A stretch of 64,000 bases of DNA. Source: Hymenochaete sp. R1. Lineage: Eukaryota > Basidiomycota > Agaricomycetes > Hymenochaetales > Hymenochaetaceae. The stretch lies in NCBI GenBank assembly GCA_019400425.1, contig JAFREE010000001.1:62001-126000 (forward strand). The letters are read 5' to 3'. The translations under genes were made by a program, and so were the position numbers. Every line of letters starts with the position of its first letter. Position 1 is the stretch's first letter. The notes beneath the pieces are model-generated. The model worked only from the letters and a program-made list of their open reading frames with translations, was not told the DNA's origin and did not search any database. Shown here one piece after another: positions 10,952 through 23,401 of this stretch.

Positions 10952-13900
10952 TCATCGTACTTGGAAAAGGCGTCCGATTACGCTACTTTCTTTGCTCTTT
11001 CCGTAGAAAAAGTGGAAGGCCGAATTAGAAGCGGAAGATGGAGACGAGTAATCTGATTCGGGTGGAGACAATCGACTCTGTTGTAACTGGATTCGGAAAA
11101 CAGATTAGCAAGTATCAACAGAGAGGGAAACTAGCAACACACCTCGTAGTCCATAACAGGTACTTCGAGTAAACGAGAAATTTGCGAGTGTTCTTTTATC
11201 TTATACCCGTCACTGCTGGCGAACCGCTCCTGAATGGAGGTAGTATATGCAATGAACTGACCGATCATGTTGTACTTTGCCCAGTTAATCATCGAAGGCT
11301 CGTCGGGCTTTGTATCGGGGTTGCCTTGATCGGCTCGATGAAGATCAGAGAGATGGACCTCACTGCACCAATTCAGCCATTGAACAGTTACATTTGAGGG
11401 TAGAAACACGTACAGAGAAGGTATGCAAGGTCCTTTGGTATTACGCAGAGCCAGGCGGTAGGATTGATGGGCACCTGGAGAGTTGTCAGTTTCCATGGAA
11501 AGTTGTGTGCGTAAGCATGACTCACCCGTGGTACGTAAAAGGACATCTGAGCTAAGGAATTTCTTGTACAGATCTGTTTTCGTTCTGAAAATCTCCATCG
11601 CAGAATCCCCAGGAAACGTTGATTGGTTGATAGCAGTAATGATAGCACGAAGTCCGGAGTAATTGTTAAGCATTCTCAGTCTTGAAGCCACCTCAGCAAA
11701 TCGCTCGACTTGTTTAGCTCGGTTTTTCGGCTTGTCATGACAGAGAATCAGGGATACAGCCCTAATAGCAAAAGTCAGTGCCGTGAGGTGTATGAGAATA
11801 GGAGAGAACATGGCATACCATTGATGTAGATTGTTATAATGATGATTAAATCTTGCAATGGGATCTACATTGCGATCTTTCTGTCCACGAGTGAAAGTAT
11901 GCCTCAACCAGTCTCGAGGCTACAGGTTTAAGACTTTGAGTGAGCTATACGGATGGGTTTCTTTATGTTCTTACCGTGATCTTCAGAAAGAGTTCGGCCT
12001 CTTGCCTCGTGATTTCACGCGCAAGCTCGTCAGCTGTGTAGCTGGATAGACTCGCGGATGTTCGATGAAGTTTGGCCAAAAGATCCTTCGTCATGAGCGT
12101 CGAAGAATCGTCCGAGCTGTAGAACCGTTGCTGGCCCAACAACGGAGACTTCATAAATGAAATAGAGCCCAACGGCATACTCGAACGCCTTTCTTTGTTG
12201 CGAACCGAAGGACGCAAGTTGACTGGATCAGGAAGGTGCACGCGATGAGAGTGAGATGACGCTGGCGACTCGGCATCCGAATCCGCAAGCTCAACTATGG
12301 GATCGAACACGCTATCCACTTCGGTATCGGTTTCGGATTCCGAAAAGCTATCGGACTTTAACGCCCAGGTTTCGTCATTGTCGCGTAGGCTCGCAACAGA
12401 CTCAAAGAAGGCGAGAAACTCAGCGCCATACGCAAGTAAATGCGTATGAGATACAATGTTCCTGATGAGGGCATTGAAGGCACCGCCCGCACCTGACACG
12501 ACGAAGTCCGAAGGATAGTCCTTGGTCCATTGGGATAACAGACTGCATAATCTGAGAGCATCAAATAAGCCTACAAATCAAGTCTTTGTATGCGCTTCAA
12601 CATACCTCATCTGAGCGAAACTAGCCAGAGTTATGTCCGCAGAGGGTTTGCTCAATTCGATCATGCGTTTCTGCATCGCAAGAAGCAGTGTTCTCGGGGT
12701 CGCAAAACGTCGAAACGTCAAAAGAAAGTTAGAACAGAAGGTTGCGTCTGCCAGCATATTCAGCTATTATGCACGTTGTCCAAAACATATGAGCACTGAC
12801 CATCGCCACTGATGGACAAGAAAAAGAGCTTGTCAACCAACTGATCCAGTGTTACCCAAGGAGACGCGAAAGGGCTGAATAGAGAACTATTACTTATTAT
12901 CATCAAATCCATGAAACACATAAACGTACCGGCCAAGCTGCGATTGCCTTTGCATCCGCGCTGAAAGCATGCTTTGACGAGGAAGACTTTTTTCAGGTGT
13001 AGGTGTGTCTGAACCTGGACGCCGAGACTCGTCATTAGAACCAGCTAATGACTCCGCGCTCTTAGCCTTCTTGAACGGATTGCCAGCTGACTCGACAAGA
13101 GTGTCTTCTTGAGTGTGTTCAGAACGAACAGCGGACAACGACTTCTGGTGCTCAGAGAGGATGTCGTTCATTGACCGAGCGCGAGTCGGTGATTGAGGGA
13201 GTGAAGGGGGCTGCGAGATGGACGAAGGAGACAAAGGACCGGAATGTGAGTGATTGAGACGTTTGGGAGACGCTTGTGTAGATGAAGTTGGGGAACTTGG
13301 TATGTGAGAGGTAGGTGCGTGTTCGGTTTGAACGGATAGGGTTAAAGATCCAGGACGATCGCGACGTTGCGACGTTTCATCAGTTTCACCAACCGATCTC
13401 CCATAATCGGATGTGCTAGGCACTGTCAATGAAATGGACGCTAGAGCGGGAAGGTATCAGTTATGAGCACGTATCGAAGACCAAAGTTTCAATCGCACCA
13501 GGTATCGCAACAATCTGTTGAATGAGGACATCAAAGGCTTTCCGCGTGCGCTTCTTGCCATCGTCCGTTGCCTGCGAGACTTGAATCAGTTTGCTACCAA
13601 CAGCTTCTACAGCTCGGGCCGCGTCAACCGGTTCAACGTGTTTTTCCAGGTCACATTTACATGCAATAGTTATACACGGGATACCTCTCTTCCTGTATGA
13701 AGCTAGAAGGAAGGATACATTATCAGATGACAGATGCCAAGGCGTGCCGTTTGTACACTTACAGGTAAGCTGCAGGACATCCAAAAATGATATCCTATTG
13801 GACCCATCGTAACAAACGAAAATCCCATCCACCTGGGGGAGGCCTTCTGGCCAGGTGGACTGGAGTTGTCCAGATCCCTCATTTCTCCAGTCTCGACTAT

Positions 13901-15110
13901 CGTACTCATATACATTGAGTTTTGTACTATTGTTGAACTCGTTTGATAGTTGAACTTCTCTCCGAGAATCTGATTTGGCGTCAGTAAGCTTCGCACAAAC
14001 TAGGAGATGATATAAATGGGCGTACATATTATTTCTTTTTCACGGCCGCTGATCTTTACGGTAGCCGAGGAAAAGATTTGATTGGAATGGTCTCTTCCCT
14101 TCAAGCCTTTCCGGATAAAGACAGTTTTTCCACAAGCCTTCGGACCCACAACGGCGATTGCGACTTCTCGGGTAGGGTTAGTCTGGATGGCATTGAGTAC
14201 CGCTCATACTCTTTTAAGTATACGCAACACATACCTTGGAGGCTAGATTGCCGTAAGACAGCCTTTTAGCGGGTCTGGATAATCTTTTGCTCGGCGGTCC
14301 TACGCTCTGAGAGCGCAGTCGTTTGGTTTCTTTCGTTACTATTCGAGAAGGGGGTTGCGTTTTGTCTGGTGACCCCGGCGAGGGCGCTGGACTAGAAGGG
14401 TTATGCAACTTGAGGTTCGATAGGCTTGCCGATGCATTTAATGTGGCTAAACGCGAATCGTCGGGCGCTACAGGATTCAAACCCGACGCTCGCAGGGACT
14501 TGAGACTTCGCAGACGCGCACGAACGCGGCCGGTCACGGTTGACGACGATGCAGCGGAGACGGTCGTGAAATCGGAGTCCTCGGTCGCGGAGAGGTCGTT
14601 ATCCGTTGTGTGCGCGTTTGACAGACCACGTCTCCTTCCGACTTTTGAAAGAAGACGCTCAGATAGCGACATGGTAGACGGAGGGGAAGACAGCTGGCGT
14701 TGCTCTTGTGAGTCGGATGCTTGTGGCTGCTCCATATGATGTTGAACGGACTCGGATGCGACCACAGGCTGTGATGGACCTAGACCATTTAAGACGGACG
14801 GGATACCGTCACTTGTGGTTGAACGATTGGAGTCAGCGGAGGCGGACTTTTTTAATGATCTTGAAAGAGAATGAGAAGAAGGTGGAAGGGCAGGAAGATC
14901 GCAATTTCCGTCTGCGTAAAGGGCGTTCATTTCGACTGTAGCGTCAGACTCGGCCACGGGGGGAGGGGCTATGCATAAGTCCTGGTTTTTTGGAGGGAGC
15001 AAGGACGGAGTTGGTTCGTGAGCGACAGGCTGATCGCAGGGTTGATCAGGACTGTCTGTGCATAGTGGGGGATGGTTAGTGCTGTGCTCTGAGAGAGCGA
15101 TGGCCGACAT
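10952..15110 (-). CDS. Fusion of a Ras-like G domain with REM and RasGEF (CDC25) domains
   Basis: A predicted guanine nucleotide exchange factor for a Ras-type GTPase, of about 1167 residues in thirteen exons. Residues 1-292 (exon 1, 14235-15110) are Ser/Pro-rich and disordered. Residues about 293-481 form a Ras-like nucleotide-binding domain: P-loop GPKACGKT at 305-312 and an NKxD-like ACKCD motif; the DxxG switch II motif is not visible (VYEYDSRDW instead), so GTP hydrolysis is doubtful. A Ser/Pro-rich linker follows. Next come the RasGEF N-terminal REM domain (TLDQLVDKLFFLS, FLLTFRRFATPRTLL), a second acidic Ser-rich insert, and the catalytic CDC25 domain (DELAREITRQEAELFLKIT, PRDWLRHTF, NHHYNNLHQW, ALRNTKGPCIPSLEVHLSDL, NMIGQF). 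A short Ser-rich tail ends VIGRLFQVR. Target GTPase and trigger are unknown; Ras/cAMP or polarity signalling is likely. Confidence 0.9.
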
Positions 15111-15700
15111 GAGGAGAAGAGAGAAAGAGACGGCGAGCTGGAGGATGAGATGAGAGGGCGGTGATAATTGAGAGTGATTGTTGACGAAGCGCGCCTAAAG
15201 GCCGGAACCCGAACTTTAATAGATTTAAACGGCAATCTCGACAGATGAGCTAAGCGACATTGAAGAGAAATGAAGAAAGCAAGCGAAAGCAAAGAGCCAG
15301 AGATCTATGTAGAAAAAAAAAGAGCAGAAGGAGGGTGAGTGAGGAGAAGATGGAAGTCGAAGGACAAGAGCTAGCGCACGCTAGACTCACTCTGTCTTCG
15401 TCGGCGGAGAGAAGCTTAGGGATGGACGCTCTTAGAGTCTTAGACTCTTCCACTCCTTTAGTTCACAAACTTCACTCCAGATTCACTCCGATCCCTCCAC
15501 AAAAACACAAGAGAAAGAATAGACAGGAAAATGCATTGAATCATCGTACACCGCCCAAGACGCTAAGAATCTCATATTCGTCGGCACACACCGAAAATGC
15601 ATAGTTGGGTACATGGAGTATTCATCAATAGCGTGCCATAGAAAATGTAGAAGTCAATCGCAATAAACTACACATCAGCCATCATCCTCATCCCCCGCAT
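15111..15700. promoter_or_regulatory. Promoter and leader of the RasGEF gene; 3' UTR of the RPL13A gene lies on its right
   Basis: No gene is supported. The stretch contains purine-rich leader next to the RasGEF start, and several short inverted repeats around 15372-15445 (for example ctagcg-ca-cgctag and gagtc-tta-gactc) that might be protein-binding sites. The part next to 15700 is 3' UTR-like sequence downstream of the uL13 stop. I read no further meaning into it. Confidence 0.35.
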
Positions 15701-16504
15701 CTAGTATCCGAGTGCCCTCAACTTCTCGAACGATGCAGAGTTATCGGAGACAGCCTTTTGGCGCAGCTTGGCTGCAGCGAGCTATGTTGAAGAATCAAGG
15801 TACCACCTTCGTCAGTATCCCGCTATTGCATCCTTCAGCCGTGCACAGGGGCGTACCTTGCGCTCATGGAAGGCCTGGGCCTTGATCTTCCTCTTTTCCT
15901 CAAGGCGGTCAACGACATCCTTATAACCCCATCCTACCTCATGCGACAGACGCTGGACATTTAAGTATAAATATTAGCATGAGTCATAAAAGCTTGGAGC
16001 ATCAAAACCAATCTCACCTTCACAGTGCAGTATTTGCGTCCGGGCTTGAGCCGCAAGACACGGAGAGCAGCGGGCACAACCATACGCTTTTTGCGATCGT
16101 ATGGAGGAGGTACGCCTTCAAAGAGCTTGAGGCGCTCGATGGCGGCCGCGCCGCGCGCGGTCTTGTGGGGAAGCATGCCACGAATGGCCTTGAAGAGGAT
16201 CTTAGAGGGGGCTCGGAAATGGAAGGGTCCTGATTTCTTCGGGTTGACAATGTGACGTTTATGGAGGAAATTGTGGTAACGGAGCTGCAGGATTACAAGG
16301 TCAGCGCTTCGAAACTCCATAAAAGGGCTTTAAGACCAGACATACTTTGTTTCGGAAGAAACTGCCAGAGATGTTTATTTCTTCACATCGTACAACAACA
16401 ATCTTCTGGCCCGAGAGGATCTGCTTCGAGACGATGGATGCCAGCCTGCCCAAAAGATGGCCTTTGCCGTCAATTATGATCGGGCTGGAGGAGAATGTCG
16501 CCAT
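15701..16504 (-). CDS. RPL16: 60S ribosomal protein uL13 (L13a/L16 type)
   Basis: A large-subunit ribosomal protein of the uL13 family, named L16 in yeast and L13a in animals. Exon 1 (16346-16504) encodes [19 protein letters not shown] through ISGSFFRNK. The following exons carry [92 protein letters not shown] and the C terminus EKLRALGY. The 5' leader is split: an acceptor (cttctag) lies 8 bases before the ATG, and its donor (gtaagatc) directly abuts another acceptor (ctctag), see findings. It is divergent from the NUFIP1-type gene at 17102, which works on box C/D snoRNP assembly in the known family; this pairing may be coincidental. Confidence 0.96.
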
Positions 16505-17101
16505 GACGGGGTCTAGAAGAGATATGAAAGTTTTGAGGCGTTCAGCCTGTATTCTTCTTTGTGAATGCACTTGAGATCTTACCTAGAGACAAGATACAGT
16601 CAGAAAGGATATTGAAGATAATAACGGGATGCTCGGTGAGCTCACCTTGAGGATTGCTGGAGCTGGAGAATGACCGAGCTCTACCTCATTTCACTTACTG
16701 TCCTTATGTCATGTGACCTAGATTTAAGAACTATACAGCAGCCGCATTAGGCAGTTTCTTCTTTACGTAAATTATGCCGATACTCAGACCAAGCTCTCTC
16801 CAAACAATTTTACCAAATAAACTCATATATAGCTTGACAACCCAGTCTTAGCTGTAGTGCTCTGAGAAGGGCATATGATATATGTTTCACATATGTCCAA
16901 ATAACATTTGAAAGTGCGTCTCCGTTCTCTGCCTAAGACCAGAGTTTAGCAAACAAACGCCAGTAACTGCACGTGCCTCTAAAGTGTTAAAAATAAGCAC
17001 TGATCGACGGATGGATGCTTTCTTTGGGAATGGGATTGCGGCAGTGACGTAATATTTGGCTTTGAAGAAAAATAAGGCCTGAACTCGACAAAGAACAAAA
17101 C
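16505..17101. promoter_or_regulatory. Divergent promoter region of uL13 and the NUFIP1-like gene, with split uL13 leader
   Basis: On the minus strand the segment 16513-16645 reads as two abutting introns in the uL13 5' UTR (16513-16582 and 16583-16645) with a zero-length exon between them. The remaining 450 bases are the shared upstream region. No other gene is seen. Confidence 0.45.
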
Positions 17102-18597
17102 ATGAACACCAACTTCTCCAGGCCTCAAGATGCTGCCGCTCATGCTCGTCAGGCAGCTCATGCGCTATCGTACTCGCTAGCGAACCCATATCAATTTTCG
17201 TCTCACTATGCCCAAGCTTACTATGCTCAACAACAACAGTCTTGTGCAGGGATGCCGTACTGGCCGACGCAACCTCAAACCTCATTTTCCCATCAAGAAC
17301 CATACGCCTCTCAGAGACCAGCAGCACCACATAACTTTCAGCGCAGCCATGGGCCCTCTCGATCTCAAAGCCAGGAAGGACATTGGTACGAGCCTGGGGA
17401 ACACAGGTGCACATATGAACGATGTACATTTCAAGGATCGAAGAGATCGGTCGAAACACATATGATGGATCGCCATCTTATTTATCCTCCTGGGTGGCAC
17501 AAAAGGAAACGAAAGCCTGATTGGGACGCAGACCCAAGCTTGAACAATGGGTATGCTTTTTATCTTAAATTTTGCTCGATCTCCTCTGAATATCGGTGAA
17601 TAGGAAACCGCTACCCATTCAAGGGACTAGCGTCGTCCTGGACACGCAAGAGGCGATAGAAGCTTGGATTGCTGAACGAAGGAAGCGCTGGCCGTCTGCT
17701 GCAAAAGTGCAAGAGAAGGAACAAAAATTGAAGGATGCTGTAGAGCGTGGGGAGCTCGTCGCTCAAGATACGTTTTCAAAGGGACGGAAACGACGGCGAG
17801 GTGATGAAGAGCAACAACGACATCAAAAGCGTGGTATGCGTGGGCGCGGTCGGGGTCGAGGACGTGGTGGGATGGGGATTGTTAATCATGCAAGCCGGCC
17901 TCAACCTGCCGTGCACCACCCATTACCGCAGAAACCGGTCACTTTAATTACTCGACAGGCAGACCAGGATTCAGACAATGAAAGTTACACTAGCTCGGGA
18001 TCGGACATGGATCCAGAGAAAGACGCTATCTCATCGAAGCGCCCTCCTCAGCCTCAGCCTGAAATACCTGAAACAAAGTCATTGTCTGAGTCGACAGAGT
18101 CGCCAAATGCTAAGGTTTGTCCTTTCATTGTGATGGAAAGAGAAGCTCAATCGTTAAGTATGGTTCTTCATTCATCTCAGGAACCCGAGAAGGCGGTTGA
18201 TGAGAACATGACGCAGAAGAAATCCATAAACACCATCCCCAGACCTCCTCCCCGCCAACCAAAGAGCACGCCGCGAAACCCCTTCGCCCAACGAAGATCA
18301 CTCCTTCATAATGTACGTACGCAATTCAATGTCAATCATTGTCTATGAAATCACCGACACTTACGATATTTTCAAATCGCTATATTGTAGCTTCTTTTAC
18401 CGGAAATTCGTATGACCGTTTCAAACTTATCGCAAGCAATCCATTTCATTGTCCAAAACGACTTCCTTGAGAATGTGGAGTTCAACCCTGGCGACGCAGA
18501 TGAAAAGCTCATTGAAGTTATTGATGGGCGTTCGAAGATAAACAACGGACGTTCTTCATCTGGCGGTATGGATGACATCTATGGACGTCATGCATAG
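17102..18597 (+). CDS. NUFIP1-domain C2H2 zinc-finger protein, snoRNP assembly factor candidate
   Basis: This is a likely relative of NUFIP1 and yeast Rsa1, which act with the R2TP complex in assembling box C/D snoRNPs. The N terminus is rich in Gln, Tyr, Ala and Pro. A C2H2 finger follows (HRCTYERCTF, then ETHMMDRH) and is directly succeeded by the NUFIP1 conserved peptide PIQGTSVVLDTQEAIEAWI, ending RRKRWPS. Then come a coiled charged segment, an RGG-like patch (GRGRGRGRGGMG), an acidic Ser-rich region and a C-terminal basic/hydrophobic block with conserved-looking LLLPEIRMTVSNLSQAIHFIVQNDF (split by an intron). Four exons are predicted, including an intron from 18115 to about 18180 with donor gtttgt that could be retained. 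The gene is divergent from uL13. Nuclear location is inferred from the family. Confidence 0.85.
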
Positions 18598-18667
18598 ATG
18601 AATTAGAGGTCAAGGATTAGCTAATGTACGATAGATATCGCGATATAATTTTGAAAGGATCTAACCA

Positions 18668-21600
18668 CTACCGTCTACTGGTCTCCTCATCTTCTGAACC
18701 GTCACTCACTGACTCGTCTTCCTCCATCTCCATCTCTTCAAGCGGCACTTCCAGCTCACGCTTCTCGACCTCGAACCCAAACCCTTTCAAGCCCTGGACT
18801 GTTTCGTCCACCTTTCCAGGTGCGGAGACAATAACAGCCACAGATGACGAAGAATCGAAGAGAGGCAGGATGTATTTCTCCATCATGGCTAGAACTTCCT
18901 CTTTTGTGACTGTTTGGTATCTCTCCAGGAGCTCGCGGTTATGGTTTTGTGAGACGTGTTTGAGGGCTTGGTTCACGAATGAAGTAACGGCCTAATACAA
19001 ATTCGTCAGGATCGGATATTCAATGAGGTGTCGTATAATAGCTTACAGCAGCTCCGGGCTTTGACACAGCGCTTGCGATATTATAGACAATCGTACTCTT
19101 GGCTGCATCTATCGTCGTGTCCTCAAGGGTAACCTTGTCATTCAAAATCAGTTTTAAGTGCTTCTTGCATTTCGGAAGCCGGAAACAAGGCATACCGATT
19201 TGTCGACTATGCCTCTGACAACCTTGGCCGCTTCCTCAAAGGCCTTTAAGCTATTAGAGCTCTGCAAATATCCATGAACAAGACGCATATGTCGCAATTC
19301 GAACGAACACATACTCTATATAATGAGAAACTGATGAGACCAGACTCCACATCGCACCCGACCGTGGCACCATAGGCTAAACCAGAGCCACGGATCCAAC
19401 GCTAGAGCAATTAATGTAAGCAGATTGTCACAATCAATTGATACATTTCAAAAATATACCCATAGGAAACTTTCAGCAGCGTTGAGCACCTCGATCGCTA
19501 GGCGAAGAGCCGGGTAATCGTCGTGTTTAAACCCTTGTAAGGTCTTGGCCGAGTGCGTAGCATACGAACTCTCAATTGTAGGCAAGCCAACAACGATAGC
19601 CTTCCTCCGAGGTTCACGCCCAACAGCGCTTAGACATTCGTTTGAAAGTTTGACGGGCTTCAATGGTGTTTCCTGATGAACATAGAAGTGATATGTCAAT
19701 AGTGAACAAGGAACGAGAAAACAAAGATCGTACAGGCAGCAAGTCTCCGAAATATTTGTCCCATGTACTCCGAGGCCTTGGCAAATCTAGAACATTTCCA
19801 GTGACAGAGAACTTCATTCCCGATGGATCGGTTACTAGGGGCATTGTGAGTAATGGTAATATGCTGTAACTCATCATTGTTGCACTCACAGTGCTTTCGG
19901 ATTTCCTCAAAGTCCGCATGTACCTTCTCAGGCTCCTCTTTGAGTCGTCTCACGAGTTCTGGGATAGCTTTCTGCTGAGCCAACACTGAGTTTGAACGAG
20001 GCGTATAGGATTCGTCATAGAGAAGCTCCGTAGAGTACGCTGAAAGGATGTTGTTCCCGTCCCGCTTGAGCTCCGGAAGGCTTTGTAAAATCTTTGCACA
20101 AGTAGCTTGTAATCTGCAATAGGACAGTTCCCCACTTGTTTTGTCTTGCAATTAATGACAACATACCTCGGGGTATTGAACTCAGCACCATAAATAAGAT
20201 CCTTCATCCACCGAATAGCCTTCTCATAGTTCTCCTTTTCCACGCTGATCGTGATCCGGAATGCTTCAGTGAAATAGCTTAGCATTCCAAGTTCAGCTTC
20301 GTAAGAGACTGTCTCGTCATCGAGTTTCGCTACCACTTCTTCGTGCGAAAGGCGCTCGCCAGCAAAGGTCTTGACGGGCAGGGAAAAGAAGGCCGACATG
20401 TATGCTGTGATAACACTGTATAGTAATTAGAATGCTGTCCGAAAGAAAAATTCCCTTGCTTACGGGCGAAGGTGGTCGGGTAAAGATGCCAATGACATGA
20501 GCGCATGAATTTTCACAAAGTCACTCTATAGAAAATAATCAATCGAGCTCCTTTCCCTGACAAGACGCCCAAGGATACAAACCTCTACATGATCGTATTG
20601 CACGAAAAAAGGAAGCTTAGAACCGTCGGCTTTGATATGATCTTCCAATTGCGATTTTTCCGATCGAGCGGATCCGTTGACAAGACCCTTCTCATTCTTG
20701 TCTTGGTAACTCTGGACCGGGATCCAAGAGATGCTTGAAACCGAAGGGACAGGGAAATTGGTGAGCACGCTTGTTGGGATGGGTGCATCATTAGCCTCCT
20801 TCGCCTTCTCCAAAGTTTCACGCGCGAGTTCAAGACCGTTCGGACCGAGTCTCTTGATCTGATTCTCTATGCGCAGCCTTTCATCGGATTCGATTTTATC
20901 TGCTAGCTTTCCTGAAGGCTTGCCGCGAATCGTAATGCAAGGAGAGTTGATATAGTACCTAGAAACACGTTTCCTGTCAGTGAGTTTGAGAGATAGAATT
21001 TATCGCCACATACTGTCTCAAAAGCGCCGACCACTGTTCACTCTTCCACTCACGTAGAGTATTGTATAAGACCTTGTCGTTCATGCGAGGCTCCAAGCCA
21101 GAGCCGTCTTCCGCGTCCAACACAAAATCTTCAATGACTGAAGAAGAGAAGGTGTCTCCTTTCGAGCTTTCCAATTTACTCCGGAGCTAAACAAATGATA
21201 CGTTCACGATGAAGGCTAAATTATAGCTTTGAATGCATTACCTGTCTCTGATCCCGATTAATGACCATCTGCATTCTTTCCATGTCAAAGCTGTCGTCAG
21301 CAATCTTCGTAAGGCTACACTTGAGCTTCTCGCCGAAAGTGTCGAGGTGTTCACTCGGAACGGAGCCGATCATGACCGGTAAGTCACAGAATTTCGGCTG
21401 CGTTTCCTCATCAAAGTAAATGTAAGTGCTGTTGCGAAGTGAGATGAAGAAAATCATTTGCAAAAGTCTTATGACGAACCACAGAGGGTCATCTCGCTCA
21501 ATGAACTCCTTGTTCAGAGGGGCCACGGTGGAAGATGTGAGGTAAGTACCCAATAAGTCCAATGCCTATTATCACAAGCCGTAAATCTTGAACATATGAA

Positions 21601-22862
21601 AACAATGTTATAAACGAAACAACACACCTTTCGAGTTAAGTGCTCAGCTGCATCCGGGCCCTGGAAGACCAAAAGCAATTCACCCATGCTTTCGTCTTTC
21701 TCCGGAAACTCGACATCCGCAGTTTGACTTTTGTACGGAATACGCTCGGCCGTTGGAGTTTCTACAAAAGGCCGCACCCAGCCAGCCGGGCGAGGACCCT
21801 TATTGTATCCATGTTCAATGAGACTCGGCTCAACTTCATCTTGGATCACAGAGAGGAGGGAGTTGGTACCGCCTATAAACTTCCCACTGACAATCAGCGA
21901 TAAGTTATGGGGTACATAATACTGCGCATGATAATCCCGAACTAAGGCTAGTGAGTCACCAGACTGAAAAGGTCCGTGCAAAACGTACTTTGTTGAACGT
22001 CTAATGCTCTGAGAGCCTCCATCAATCCGCCAACTTCACTTCGGTAACCACTACCTTCATGATTGACAAGTCGTTTCTTTCTAAATTAAAACCATAAACT
22101 CATTTATAATCAGAAAAAATGCGAAAGATGGGCATACTTGAGGTCCATGAGCACGGCGGATGTATTTTCTATACCTTGCATTTCACTATAAACGACACCT
22201 GAATCCTTTCCGGAAGGATCGATGTGGTGGACCTAATTTCGTTCTTCAGAGCTGCACCTCAAGCAACAAGATTGTGTGCGGACCTCAGTCAGATATGCCG
22301 CATTAAATAAGGTCGGAAAGAGGATATGATCTACAAAAATGGGCAAGATTTGCAAGAAACCTTGCCCCCCTGCAGTCGAGACAGTGTAGGCTGTGTGGTC
22401 GTCGGCTGTCCAAGCGTTCGTGCCATTTGAGAACCCGCGATTGGCTAGATGGTCAATGATCCCTTTGTACGGATATTTCTTGGAGCCCATAAACACTAGA
22501 CTGGGAGAAAGCGGTCAGAATTGACCGCGTGTGATAATTATTGAACTTTTACTGTTCGAGCGTATGGGGGCATCCGCTGTCGTTAAATACTGCAGGCCAG
22601 CCATCAAAGTCTTATTCCACGCCACATCATTCAAGACTTACTCTCTGTCCGGACCGTAAAATAGCCTTTAACGATGGGGGCTATCAATGGTTACCGTTAA
22701 ATCGTGCAGGACACTCGACAAGTTACAGTGCGGCGTACCTTCATAATCAAGATGGACGACACTTAACCCAGTTTTCCGGCTACGCCACTTGGATACAGCT
22801 ATATTTGTCGAGTCTAATTGAAAACTCTTCAGCAAGTCGAAATTTCCGAAGGCATTGTCCAT
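18668..22862 (-). CDS. M16-family zinc metalloprotease (YOL098C / Mug138 type)
   Basis: A large inverzincin peptidase of about 1000 residues, with the M16 active-site motif HTLEH at residues 63-67 in the context RTEIFNDSGCPHTLEHLVFMGS. The N terminus (NFDLLKSFQLDSTNIAV) and blocks such as YKGIIDHLANRGFSNGTNAWTADD (in parts), YSEMQGIENTS, HNLSLIVSG and AAKVVRGIVDK match the fungal family of yeast YOL098C and fission yeast Mug138. About twenty exons are needed; intron 1 must end at the acceptor before CCCCCATC so that APIVKGYF is read, as family homology demands. The C terminus is acidic and Ser-rich. An in-frame ATG at 23036 would add 58 Arg/Ser-rich residues resembling a mitochondrial presequence; I chose 22862 because known relatives start there. 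Substrates are unknown; the family is related to insulysin and presequence protease. Confidence 0.9.
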
Positions 22863-23401
22863 CTGTGGAAGGGGGGGTAATCGAGAGATTGTGTCTTGGG
22901 GTCGTTGAGCGTGAGCAAGGTGCGCGAGAAGTCTATGCCGTGAGAAGGGAGACGAGGAGTTAATAAAGGAGAGACAGGAATCGGCGCCACGTCGACGAGA
23001 GAAGGTACGCCCCGAATGCTGTAGTATCTGAAGCATGCACTTGCACTTGAACCCCAGAGGCTAGACAAGTAAGATCTAGAGGCACGACCCGATGAGGTGG
23101 ATGACCGAGGCGCGTTTGCTCCGCTCTTTCTTTACAAAAAAGGCAGGTGTCGATCGATATGTGTTACATAAGCTAAACCGCTACACACGCTCGTGCGGCT
23201 GAAGCGAATCTGAGAATCGAGCACGACAGGAAAGCTTCCGCTTCGTGAACGTGGACAAGCTGCTCTGACGACGAGACTCAACGACTTTGGTGGCCCATTG
23301 GATGCACAGGAGGCTGGTCTTCGGCGACTATCTCTATTACTCAGTCCAGTGCGCATATCGTGCAAGGGTCTTTCTCGACTTTTGTCTTGGCTCGCGACGT
23401 A
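22863..23401. promoter_or_regulatory. Divergent promoter region of the M16 protease and RhoGEF genes
   Basis: The stretch lies between two divergent starts. Its left part (22863-23036) is an open extension of the protease frame and may be leader or presequence. The rest shows no coding signal and must contain both promoters. Confidence 0.4.

Noticed and set aside
15260..15604. 114-codon basic plus-strand open frame opposite the RasGEF leader
   Set aside because: Purine-rich leader sequence gives Lys/Arg/Glu codons by chance; no homology or conserved motif.
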